Positions 1-11,845 of a DNA stretch of 64,000 nucleotides are shown here, in pieces (position 1 is the stretch's first letter; every line of letters starts with the position of its first letter). Under the pieces are notes generated by a model that did no database searches, was not told the DNA's origin, and saw only the letters and a list, made by a program, of their open reading frames with translations. Both the position numbers and the translations under genes were made by a program. Source of the DNA: Ophiostoma sp. CBS 140.51 (Eukaryota; Ascomycota; Sordariomycetes; Ophiostomatales; Ophiostomataceae); the NCBI GenBank assembly GCA_029298735.1, contig JANSLP010000022.1, positions 171,833-235,832 of the forward strand, given 5' to 3'.

Positions 1-1882
1 TTCGACATCAACACGGACTGGGAGGTGGACACGCCAACAACGGGCGTGGTGCGGAGCTACACGTTTGTGATTACCGAAGTGGATGACTATGTCGGTGCCG
101 ACGGTGTTGTTAAGAAGAAGGCGATGTTGATTAATGGCCAGTTTCCTGGGCCAACTGTCAATGCGAGTAAGTTTGGCATCGTCATCTTTCCTCTTCCTCA
201 ACACCTGCTAACAATCTAGACTGGGGCGACACGATCAGTGTTAATGTTGTTAACAAGCTACGCACCAACGGGTGAGTCCACTTCTATGCACATATTTTTC
301 AGGCCCACATGATATCATCTACTAACACATCTAGCACCGGCATCCATTGGCACGGCCTTCGCCAGCTGAACAACAATATCAACGACGGCGTGCCTGGTGT
401 CACGGAGTGCCCTATCCCGCCTGGCCATAACAAGATTTATACATTCACGGCCACACAGTACGGCACCTCATGGTACCATACGCACGTCTCGTCACAATAT
501 GCCTACGGCGTCACGGGCTCTATCCGTATCAATGGCCCCGCCTCGCTACCTTATGACATTGACCTGGGACCGTTTCCCATCTCAGACTGGTACTATGCCA
601 GCGCCGACCAGCTGCTCGACCGTGTTTCCAGCGCGGCCAACCCTTTTGTTCCCGGTCAACCGGGCGCCTCGCCACCGAGTGACAATCTGTTCTTCAACGG
701 TACAAACATCAACCCGCTCAATCCCAGCCAGGGCGCTTATGCCACAGTCACCTTGGAACCAGGCAAGCGTCATCGTCTGCGGTTCATCAACCCGTCAGTT
801 GACAATACGTTTACTGTGTCTATTGTGGGCCACCAAATGACGGTAATTGCCACGGACTTTGTGCCTGTCGACGCTTACACGACGTCGTCGATCTTTATCG
901 GCGTCGGCCAGCGCTATGATGTGACCATTGACGCCAGCCAGGCCGTGGGCAATTACTGGATCAATGCCACATTCTCGGGAACACATGTTTGTGGTGACTC
1001 GGTCAATACCTTGCCAGCTGCAATCTTACACTACGAGGGCGCTCCCGTCTACAACCCCAAGGAGACGGGCAGCCATGCCGGTGCTGTTGGCTTGCCCACC
1101 GACCCGGGCACACCGCCGCCAGACTCGTTCTGTGCTGACAATACCGATTTTGTGCCCATTGTGTCACGGACGGCACCGCTGGCCGACTTTGAGCCTGTGG
1201 CTCAAGATACACTGCCCGTTGCGTTGAGTATCGTCGGCTCCCACGTCTTTTGGTCTGTCAATGGGTCTGCTATTGACGTCGCCTGGAACAAGCCGACTCT
1301 CCAGACGCTCAACGAAAATGGTGCCAACTATGACAACTTTAACGCCAGCGAAAACATCATCGTCCTCGACGAAAAGGCCGAGTGGAGCTTTTGGCTTATC
1401 CAGAATGAGTCCCCCGTACCTCACCCTATGCATCTCCATGTAAGTTTATGTCCTCGCTTCGCTCGAAGTCTCTCTTCACCGCTCACCCGCTAACGCTCGC
1501 TCGCTTCTTCTAGGGCCACGACTTTCTCATCCTCGGCCAGAGTCCAGCACCCGCCAACCCCTTGGCACCCACCGCTGGTCCCGTTGAGTTCAACATGATT
1601 GACAAGTCCCAACTGCGTGCCAACAACCCTGTCCGCCGTGACGCTACCATGCTCCCCTCATTTGGCTGGCTGCTCGTCGCCTTCGAGTCCACCAACCCGG
1701 GCGCCTGGCTTTTCCACTGCCACATTGCTTGGCATGTGAGTGAGGGGTTGAGTGCCCAATTCTTGGAGAAGCGGAGCGAGATCCGCCAGGCCATGGACCT
1801 GAACGCCTTGAACCAAAACTGCCGCAACTGGGATGCGTACTACCCAACGGATCCGTTCCAGCAGACGGATTCTGGGTTGTGA
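1..1882 (+). CDS. Laccase (multicopper oxidase), 5'-truncated by the window edge
   Basis: Exons read as <1..166, 220..271, 335..1439 and 1514..1882 (GT..AG introns of 53, 63 and 74 bases), giving 563 residues without the N-terminus. All four copper-binding motifs of the family are visible: HWHG after the second intron, WYHTHVSSQ, HPMHLHGHDF (split by intron 3) and HCHIAWHVSEGL. The protein ends in DSGL, the C-terminal plug known from ascomycete laccases. The residue ten after the T1 copper cysteine is Leu, the axial position, which in the family goes with a middle redox potential. Laccases oxidise phenols at the T1 copper and reduce oxygen to water at the T2/T3 cluster; they are normally secreted, but the signal peptide would lie upstream of this window. 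It converges on TOR. Class is certain; physiological role (melanin, lignin or detoxification) is not visible. Confidence 0.96.
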
Positions 1883-2437
1883 GCGAGAAAATGATATTGG
1901 GTATGCATTTCTTGGAGTTAGGAGTACGATGGCGATGGTTGATTTCATATGGAGTTTATGGCTTTTGGCGTTGTTTGATTTATATCTGGAGTTTTTTTCT
2001 GTCATTATTTACTAGTCTCAGGGGTTCTTTGCCGGGCAAAGAAGGGAGTTTCTGCACATCTATTCACTTTGGGTTATTGTTTCACTATTTACTTCGGCTC
2101 CATGATTTTGATTTCAAAGTATTTATTAAATTTTCGTACTGACAAAGGCCGTCAAGCAATGCCCAAAAGCTGTAGCAAATGAAGTGAGAAAGTGAGAAGG
2201 TGAGAAAATGAGAAAATGAGAAAGTAGAATACATGACGAAAATGACAGGCAACAAAGCGAATCCCTTGGGACAAAACAAAGAATAAGAAGCCAAAAAACA
2301 CAATAGGGTAAACGGTAGCAAAGCAGCTGCACAAAAACAGCATCTCAAAGCAAGAAAAAACAACCTTTGTCCCTTCCAACTCCCAATATAGATCAAATGC
2401 CGTCGCAACAAAATCAAACAACTTCCCGTCTCTCCCT
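1883..2437. other. Intergenic, convergent 3' ends of laccase and TOR
   Basis: This stretch lies between the laccase stop and the TOR stop and should hold both 3' UTRs. It is AT-rich after position 1900. The only structure seen is an 8-base tandem repeat at 2185-2226. No gene is supported. Confidence 0.7.
2185..2226. repeat. 8-base tandem repeat (TGAGAAAR)n
   Basis: About five units of TGAGAAAG/TGAGAAGG/TGAGAAAA follow each other with slight variation. They lie in the 3' intergenic region between laccase and TOR and probably fall in the TOR 3' UTR, where the transcript reads as a pyrimidine-rich tract. Confidence 0.75.
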
Positions 2438-5400
2438 CTACCAGAAAGAGCACCAACCAATGTAGTGTTGACAGAGATTCTCGAGTCGGGTCGCTTCACC
2501 TATCAGCTTGTTAACCTGCATGTCGACCTCGAGCTCTTCGTCAATCTTAAAGTCGCGGCCCGTCAGTTTCTGCTGCACACGGTCCAGCACCTCGACAGCA
2601 CGGGCGTTTTGCAGCTCCACGGGGTCGGGCGCCGCCATTTGGCCATAGCCGTTCATGGTGCCATTGGTGTTCGCAATGCTGGTGTCACCGTTGGTGCCAT
2701 TCGCTCCATTGACACCGTTGGCGTTGGGCGGCATCAACGAACTGTTGGTACGAGCACGGCCCCGTGCGCCTGGTGGACCGCCGACAACGCCGACAGCGGC
2801 ACCTACACCATTGGCGTCAGCACCACCGCCAGCCAGCAGCTCCGAGGGGGCCACATGGCTGTCCAGCACCGACGGACGGCGTGCCCGGCCACCGCCACCA
2901 GCACCGCCAGCACCGCCAGCCTGCGGTCCAGCTAGCGCCAACTCGCGCTCCGACTGGAAGTTGGGCCCGGCGGGCGATTGCGCGTTAGTCAACCGCCATG
3001 TCAGTAGGGGGTCGTGGATAAAGGCCTCGAGCACGGCCATGACGCTGTCCTTGTTGGCGCGCAGCACGCGCATGACGTGCACGGATGTAATGCGGAAACT
3101 ACCCTCGATGTTACTAACTTCCATGGCATACGTCAGCATCCGCGTGAGACGGAACGGCACGCGCTCCGGGTATTTCTCGCGCTTCATGGCGACCTCGAAA
3201 CAGTCGCCGAAATCGATATGGATAATCTTGCCCGTGCCGCGGTCGAGCATCAGGTTGGACGGGTGGCGATCACCCAGACCCAAAATGTAACCGACCATGG
3301 ACATGACACCGAGCGAGCGCGTGTAATTAGTACGGCGCTCGAGCCAGGCCTCGGAGTTCTTGCTCTTGAGCCACAGCACGCGGTACAAGTCCTGGCCTGT
3401 CGTGTTGTCCAGGGCATAGCCAAACACCTCGACCTTTTGGAGGAGGGTCAGGTTGTCGTAATCCGGCGCCATCTGCAACATGATGCGATGCTCAATATTA
3501 AGGAGAATCTTGCGACAGTCGCGGTACTCGCGGATCAAGACGTGGATGGTGTCGCTGTTGGGCACCCAGCCCAGCAGGCCCGAGTTTTGCGACAGCGGGA
3601 TCGCAGGGTACCGCTCAATGTTGAGGTGGCGCTTGTACGACTCCGAGTCCATGGACAGCAGCGTGTTGCAAAGACCAAACAGCTGCATCACACGCTCGTC
3701 CTGCCGGATATCTTCGTGGCCCTTGAGCAAGAATGTGTGGCTGGCGCCGTCGCTGCCATTAATGTTGAGCTTGCGGGGCCGCTGCTTGGAGCTGATGACC
3801 GTGAATGTCGTCTCAAAGGACATGATGCGGATCACGGGCTGGCCACTCTTGTACTTGCCCGGCACCGACAAATCTAAGTCGCGCGCTGTTACCAGCTTTG
3901 GGCAACAGTACGCCAGCTCCAGCGAGGTAATCTGCGGCAGCTGGCGCGTGATGCGCCGGAAGACCTGGTAGTACACATCCCAGGCCTGGTTGAGGTCGCT
4001 CACGTCGTGGCTGACTTCGTACTGCTTGCACCACTCGCGCGCCTCGCTCAGGTCGCGACCAAAGGCTTGGGTGAAGGAAATCTCGCGCAGTGTCTCGGGA
4101 CCGCGCTCGAGCATATCGTGCAGGGGCTGGAGAACGGACAGCATGCCCTCAATGTTGTGGTCACCAAAGTAAAGACGCGACGCCTCCTCGAGACCCTCGT
4201 GCCAGAGCTCGTGCCACAAGACGGCCACCCGGATAAGTTCGTGGCTGACGAGATCGGCCTGCTCCACCAGCTTGGCGCTGTGCTGCCGCATGCTGTCCAT
4301 AATCTGTGCGGCCGACCGCGACCGCCGGCTGTTTTGCGCCGACTTCATCGCCACCGTCAGGGGGTACACCAGGGCTTGCGGGTGCGCCCGGCCAACGTCC
4401 GCCAGCAGGTTGTGCACCGACTGCTGCACGCGCTTGTTGGGCTGGTTGATGCGTGCAATCAGCTGCGGAATCACCTCCAGCCACGTGTCCACGTTGACGA
4501 GTGCAAAGCCATCCGTAACGGCCGCGTTTACGTCGGGATGGCCACCGTGCGTCAGCCAGAGCGCCAGCAGACGCAGCGTGTCTTGCAGCGTGCTGCCCTT
4601 GGACAGTGCAATCGACTGGAAGAAACCGTGCACGGCCGGCACGACGTGCTCGAGGACCGTGGCATAGTCGACTGGGCCCGGGGGACCATTCTGTGAGACG
4701 CTGGCCGTTCGCGGGACACCACCGACTGGTGGGTGTGCGCCATTCGCCGACTGGCTGTTGGGAACGCCGTTGGTAGTGCCGTTGGCGTTGGCGTTGGCGG
4801 CCGTCAGGTACTGGACAACCTCAAAGTTGGCGAGGGCCCACGCGTGCCAGGCCTTGTACCACTTGGGGTTGTACTGCGTGGCATGGGCGTAGTTGGTGAG
4901 CACGTCGTGGACGTGTGTGCGGCGCCACGTGTTGCGGTTCAGCGCGACTGTCCAATCACCCGTGCGGAGATAGCACTTGGCCAGCAGGGTGGTCTGCTCC
5001 TGGAGCATGCGCTGGCTTTCCGAGTTAAGCTGGTTGCCGCCACCAACAACATTGGCCATGTTACCCGCATTGCCGGCACCGCCGCCCACGCTGTTGAGTG
5101 CCGTCATGGGCCCCGTGTTATTCATAACATTGTTCTGCAGCTGGTACTGCTGGCGGGCACCCTCGAGGCGGTAGCTGAGGTCAATGGTGAACTTGCGCAG
5201 GCAATCGAGCGACTTCTCGGAGATGCCCGAGCTCTTCTGCTTGGCCATCTGGCCGCGGTCCCACTGGTACTTGAGCACAGCATAGATGACCTGGGCGGGT
5301 GGTGGCGGGGGCGCACGGGGGTAGTCGTCGTGTGGTGCCGAGTTCATGGCGCCGCCCATGCCGTTCGGCCCGCCGTTGCCGCCTAACAAGAGCATCTCGT

Positions 5401-8400
5401 TGTTTCCGTTGCTGTTATTGCCGTTGTGGCCGCTGTTCTCATACAGCAGGCGGCCATTGCGGAAATCACGGCGGTCACGGCCGTTCTCGTCACCCAGACC
5501 GTTGCCCGCCATGCTCTCACGTGCAGCGCGGCGGCGGTGGTATTCGCGCTCTCTCTCGCGCTCACGCTTCGATTCGCGTTCGCGTAGGACATCGGCGTCC
5601 ATCCAGTAGGGGATGGTGTACTCGAGCGGGTCCTCGTTGCCAATGAGGTTCTGCAGCGACGTCTCGGCCATGGTCATGCGCGACGACTTGCGACAGAGGT
5701 TGGCAAACTTGATCCACATCTGCATGTTCTCCATGGGCGTGACGACCAGACTGCGCAGCCGCAACATACGCTGCCACACCTCGGCGTTGCGCTGGCAGCC
5801 CAGCAGACGGCGGTCCCAGGTGCGACGCAAAGACTCCTGCTTCTTGGCGTCACACTGCTTGTACACGATAAGCTCCTCGAGCTCGGCTAGCATCTGCACG
5901 CGTACTATCACTTGGTAGGCCCGGGTATACGACTCGGTGACGAGCGCACTAAGCTCGACATCGAGACCCTGGCGGGCCTGCTCAACGCAGATGGCTGCCT
6001 CGCGGTACTGGTTGCGGTGGAGGGCCAAAATGGCACCAAAGAAGGCACGGTCAGTCGAGTGGCGCTTCATGGCCTGCAGGTACATGTCCATGAGATCCCA
6101 CTTGTTGAGACCCCACGCGGCCGCAGTAGCCAGCGGCGAGATAAGCCGCTTAACTTCTTGCGACGAGTTGGCCCAAGTGTTGCCTGCAATGGTTGCCAGA
6201 GCGTCCCACTGGCCTAGGGCGTGCAGACAGCGCATCTTACCCATGACAATATCAATGGGCGTGATTGCGTTTTCAGGCAACTCCCGCTCGCGGTTTTCGT
6301 AAAAGTCCAGGGCTTCTTCCCAGCGCTCGAGTTTCTCAAACCACGTCTCCCGCAGCTGGATGCCATCCGAGTACAACTGTGCCTTACGCAATATGCCGAT
6401 AGCAGCGTCCGATTGTTGCAGCTGGTTGTTGATGGAGATGAGCGCTTCCACACTAGATGAGCTCTGGTCCTGCAAGAACTCCAGCTCCTTGTAGTGCAGG
6501 GCTTTGGCATAGGCGTGGCAGCGGCCCGCCTCGCGGCCCAGGACCCGAATGTCAATGGGCAGGGCCTTGTCGTCGTGCTCCATGAACTCGGCCAGGTTCA
6601 GTAGCAGACCCAGCAGATCTGGCGGGATGTTCTCTGACTTGAAGGCGTTCTCGAGGCTCGAGATCAGCTCGTCCTGGTAGTTCTCGTACAAGTCGCTCCA
6701 GCACGAGACAAAGGCGGAGTTGAACAGCTCGCGCGCCAGAGGCGGGTAGACGTTGCCCAGGGCGGCACAGGCACGGAGTGCGTGGTTGGGCGACTCGTTG
6801 AGAAGTGTCGTGCTGAAGCTGCGCAGCCACTCCTGCCAGTCTTCTTTGGTCGACTTGCCCTTGGTATCCCAGGCGGCCCGGAGGTGGATGGCGTTCATCT
6901 CGAGCTTCTTGGTTGGCTGCTCGGCAAAGGACACCTCGTCCAGCTGGTCGGCGAAGCGTGTCTCCGAGGTCAGGTCCTGTGGGAGCACGTCACCCTTTTG
7001 CAGTTTGGCGACAAGGAGCTCGTAGTTGGCGTGCTGGATGCCCTGCTGCTGGATGGTCTTATTGACCATGTTCATAAAGTGCAGGTAGTCCTTGCCGAGC
7101 TGGTGGATGAGGGCGCACAGGGTGTCGAGAGCCGAGACTCGCAGGGAAGGCTCACCGCTAGCGAGGACGCGGTTCAACGGGTGGATGATCTTGGAGGCAA
7201 AGTCGTTGAGGTTGACCTGGCGGGAGATCTTGCCAATGGTCTCAATGGCCATTTTGCGCAGGAACGTCGGCTGGTTGGGCTTCTCAAAGGTGCGCACAAT
7301 CACAGGGACAATCAGGTGCATGTACTCTTCACTGCTAGAGCCGAATACAAGGAACGCGTGCAGAACTTTCTCCGAGGGCTGACGCCGCGTCGAGGTGTCC
7401 TTTTCGAGAAGTCCCAGCATCAGTGGAAGGAGTCCAGCCAGATAGATCTTGAACTCGCCTTCCAGTGTGCGTGAGATAGACTCGATCAGAGACAGGATCG
7501 TCGAGTGCAGAGATGGCGAACTATTCCAGTACTCCTGCATAATCTCGACGAGACAGGGGAGGTAGTTGCGAATATGCTGGCGGACAATGCTCACGAGGGT
7601 GGCAAGCTGGCTGAAGTAGGCCTCGGCCTTGGAGGGCGACGAGCTGCGGATGACTTGGAGGAAGGCTGGGATAATGCGGTCAAGGAAAGGCACGCACTCC
7701 AGACCCAGTGTGCGGAAGATGGACATGATGGCGCTGATGACGTCCTGGTGGTACTGGACTAGCGAGTGGTCCTTCAAAATACCCAGCAGAGCATTGACGA
7801 CGACCGTCGGGTAGTACTCCTTGTTCGACGGCGTCAGACCCGTCATCATCAGTGAGATATCGGTTGTCTGGGTCGAGTCCACGCGGCGCTGCACCTCGGG
7901 GCTGCGCTCCTCCACTTGCTGGTGCCTATAGGGGTCGAGAGCACCCAGGATGCCCATGAGCTTGATAGTCTCTTGGCGCAGCATAGCGTGCTGGGGCTCG
8001 CCGCGAATGATATTCTGCAGCAAATCGAGCAGCTGGGGGTAGTCAAGGTAGGGGTCGATAACGTAGCCCGAGTTGGACGCCAGCTGGCCAATGGTGCGGA
8101 GAGCGGCCTCGCGCTTCATCATAGAAGCCTGGTCTTGCAGTGCATCGACAAGGATGGGCATCAGGCGGTCCTTGTAGCGCAGCATCTCCTCGCCACCGAC
8201 CGTGCAGATCTCGCCAATGGCCTTGATGATGGTTGCGGCCACGGACGCTGTCGGGTCTGCCGCCTTGGGCAGAAGGACCTCCATCATGGGGTGCACGTAG
8301 GGCTGGATTAGCATCTGGGCGTTCTGAACCAAGAGACTGAGAAGCTTCGCGCTCTCCTCCTTGTTCCGCGGCACATCCGAAAACTCGAGCTCAGTGAGCA

Positions 8401-10455
8401 TCTGGATCAGCGTTTTGCGGAGCGAGGGCACAATATACGCCGGGTTCTCGCGCGTCAGACGGCCAATCAAGCGGACGGCGACCTCGCGGATAGGGAAGTA
8501 CTCGTCGTTGAGGGCGTAGAAGATGGTGCGGATGTTGTCGGCCTTGCCCAGATGGCGGTCGAAACGGTCGTCGAGGGCGTTGAGAACGGTGTAGCGGATG
8601 TGGGGCACAGGGTCAGACACACCGACTGTCAGAAGACGCTCCACGACGTCGCCAACAACCTGCATCGCGTGGTAGCTGTCCTGGTTGACAATAGGGTCGC
8701 GCAGGTACAGCTGGCAGCATGTCAGGGACGCGGCCTCACGAGTGTCTGGGTCGTCGTCCTCGACATAGCGCATAGCCACATCACGCACAAACTCGTTCAG
8801 GACGTGGCCCGAGAAGTCGAAGCAGCCCAGCGTGTTAAGGGCCAGCTTGACTTCGGACTTGTGCTGCTCAATGGCTGCGGCATCCTTGCCGGCATCCTTT
8901 GATGACGTCGTCGTCGTGACTGGAGCAGACAGGACGCCAGCACCCTGTGACATGGGGGCGCCAAGATGCTTGTATGGCTCACCACTCAGAACGAGGCTGA
9001 TCATATTCAGCAGGCGTTCTTGGATGGTAGTCCGGACGGCCGGCACGTAGAACGCAATGTCGACAAGCGCCTGCGTCAATTTGGGCGTCATGTCGCAGGC
9101 AAATATGGGGTCCAGAAGCGCCTCCATGTACTTTGTGAGGGTCTGGCCGACGGCCACAGCAAGGCGGCTGATACAGTCGAACACGGGGTCAACGGACGCC
9201 TTCTTGCGGGCGTTAACGCTCAGTCCCTCCCGGATATAGATGAGAATGCCGTCGAGGTACGGCGCCATGGCACTCTTGACGGCGTTGGCCACGCTGCCAA
9301 TGGCGACAAAGGCGTCGTTGCGCTCCTTTTCGCGCTTGAGCATGGCCGACAGGTAAATCATGAACTGGTGTAGGTGGTTCTCGGAGAACTGCGTGGGCGC
9401 ATAAATAGCAAGGTCGGGGATCAGCAGCACGGCCGTCTTACGGATCGTGGCGTCGCGGTGGTCCTTGTAGCGGGATACAATCTCACAAGAGTCGGTATAG
9501 CGGTGCTGCATAAACATGCCACCCTGCTCGAGCAGTTCCTTGAGGACGAGCATGGAGCCGTGGATGGATTCGACCGTGTTCATCTTAAAACCATGGTGTG
9601 CCTCGTTGTACATCTTGTCCATGATGTTGTTCTTCATCTCGACGTCGCGCTCACTGATGATTTTGAAGCAGGCGCTGACGGACTCGGCGGACGTCACGCG
9701 GATAAGGTGGCGCTGGTCGCGGAGGCCGACCCAGATCCATTCGAGAATGTCGTTGACTTTGCCGTACATGAGGGTGGGAGCGTTCCGTGCAATCTCGCGC
9801 AGGAGCAGAGCCGCGCTGTAGCGCCGCTCCTCGCTGCTGCCATCCTGCAGGAATTCGAGGGCCAGCTGCACGTCGGTGTCGACGAGGGACGACACAAGAG
9901 AGCCACCGCCTGGTCGACACAGTTTGCCAATGACAATGGCGGCTGGTTGCATGCAGTTGATGTCCTTGCCGGACATCAGTCGGGTGAGCGCGGACGCGAA
10001 GCGCGTGTATTTGACGGTGGCATCGACGCCCTCAAAGTCGACAAAGGCATCGAGGGCATAGATGCCGCCGAGCTTGTCGATTGTGTTGTCGCCCTGGAGC
10101 AGACTGCTGATTTTGGCCTGGACACTGGCCCAGTAGCCCTGGAAGATTTCCGGGCTCAAGTCTGTTTTGTCAGTGTTGGTGTTCTCCCGGCCAATTCGTT
10201 CTCCTCGCCCCATGCGTCGTCCTGTCCTTACCTCGTTGTGCAACTGCCACCAGCTCTCTAAGCTGTTGGGCAGCTCGTCTCCGTGCATCGTCGGTAATTG
10301 GCCTGTCGAAAGGAGGTTGCGGTTAGCAGTCGTCCGTCCATGCGTCATCAGCCATCATCGTTTGGGTCTCCTTTTCCATCCAAAACGTACTTGGACCGAA
10401 GCTCTTTAATCAACGCATCCGAGTTCAACTCCGCCGACACCTGTGGCGACGACAT
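2438..10455 (-). CDS. TOR: TOR serine/threonine kinase (PIKK family)
   Basis: Three exons on the minus strand: 10455-10391, 10302-10232 and 10161-2438, giving 2619 residues. The two small 5' exons restore the N-terminus (MSSPQVSAELNSDALIKEL, then a DDARRRAAQQLREL helix) expected before LSPEIFQGYW; both introns have GT..AG ends and fit the phase. HEAT repeats fill about residues 1-1100, the FAT region about 1130-1980, and FRB about 2020-2120 (WHEGLEEASRLYFG to QAWDVYYQVFRRI). The kinase domain has the catalytic GDRHPSN near residue 2343 followed by IDFGD. FATC ends in CQHYIGWCSFW. TOR kinase integrates nutrient signals in TORC1/TORC2 on vacuolar and plasma membranes. Unusual are long Asn/Gly/Ala/Ser-rich insertions in FAT and between kinase and FATC. 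Whether a second TOR exists elsewhere cannot be seen here. Confidence 0.97.
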
Positions 10456-11845
10456 GGTTGCCGACGCTGTCTATTGGTTGTTTTCGATCGAATCGAATCG
10501 TATCGTGTGAGAGGGGGTTGGGGGGGCCTCGTTCGTTCGCCTCCTCTTCAAAGCGATGCCGCCGCAGAGAATCGCATCCTCGACCCGCCGGGTACAAGGG
10601 TGGATGGCGTCGCGAAGAGGGAGAGAGGAGGGAGGCAGAGAGGAGTCGGCGTTCGTCGAGATGGAGAGGGGAGGTCAGTCGTTTCGTGAATCGTGGTGAG
10701 GAGATGCGGTCATAATATGCGGTCGTCGAGAGGATAAATCGGTATTAGGATGAAAGAGCACACCACCGAGTAGAGAGAGAGGATCGAGGGGGGTCTAGGT
10801 GAGGTGTCGAAAAGTGTCAGTCGTTGAAGCTCAAAATGTCAACGTTCGTGATGCGGGCACTTTTGGCTGCAGCGCGTTGTCGGGGGCCGTTGGGTAAAGA
10901 AAAAGCGGATACGACAGATGCGTGCAAAGGGACGACAGATATGCACAAGGGGAGGAGGGCGTGCAACGTACCGGAGTCGGGTGTGGTGGTGGTTGTGCGA
11001 TGGAAAACACAAAAGGATGCAGTGACCGTCGTAAAGAGGCTCAAGAAGTGCGTTCTTAGTTCTAGAGTTTCGAACTGGGGCTTACTTTGTTCGTGGGCAG
11101 TCGAAGCTCCTGCCTCCTTGCGATTTGCCGGCCGTCTGCTGTGTGTTGGTTCGCTGGTTTCGCTGGTTTCGCTGGGTTGCTCTTTCCTCCATCGAACATA
11201 GCGTGCCCCCAGTCACCCCGTCATGTGCTCTCTTTCGCCCGATCGCCCGTTGCGGCAATAGCGGTTTTTTACGCCACGACGCACTTTACTAGGTCGCACC
11301 TGGCGAGTCGTTGGACTTCACACACGTCGTGTTGGTCGAGGATTTTGGCGTGTTTTGTCTGCAGGTGCCTGCACGCTAGCGCACAGTTGGACCTCTGCAC
11401 CTTCCCACGTCGCCTCTGTTGTCCATACAAATGCTGAATTCAGAAGGAGCGCGACAGCACTGGTGGCGGGGCACCTTCCGCGAATTACAGCGGCCAAATC
11501 AGTGCCAAAGTCGTCGCAGCTGCTGCTTCTGGTGTCATATTACGGAGGTTTCCGTCTGGTTCCTTCCAGTGAATCCCCCTTTTTTCACCATTGCAGGCGC
11601 AATAATTCCAAACAGCGAACCAGACTCCACTCTAGATCTGTTGCAACTTGAAAGGGTCCCAGGAACCACCCATTCGCGATATAAAGTCTTTTTCGGCCAG
11701 CATGATATCAACGTCAACTTTTCGCGCAGCACACACACCCAGGGTCTCGAACGCTCACTCCTAAGTAGCTTTTCCATACAAAAGCCTCTCCTGCTCCCAA
11801 TTGAGCTCCTACACACTTTTTTGTTCCCCTTTTTCTGGCTTCAGA
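10456..11845. promoter_or_regulatory. Divergent promoter region between TOR and ERG27
   Basis: The 1390 bases between the two start codons must hold both promoters and 5' leaders. No coding sequence is supported; the open frames here are short and overlap on both strands. A short direct repeat (TTCGCTGG, three copies) lies near 11150-11175. A TATA-like site for ERG27 is listed separately. Confidence 0.75.
11680..11686 (+). promoter_or_regulatory. TATA-like box upstream of ERG27
   Basis: TATAAAG lies 160 bases before the ERG27 start codon, a plausible distance for a fungal TATA element. It is called on sequence match and position only. Confidence 0.4.

Noticed and set aside
4007..4696. Plus-strand frames of up to 295 codons across the TOR locus
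   Set aside because: They are antisense shadows of the TOR coding sequence in GC-rich codons; the minus strand has clear conserved domains.
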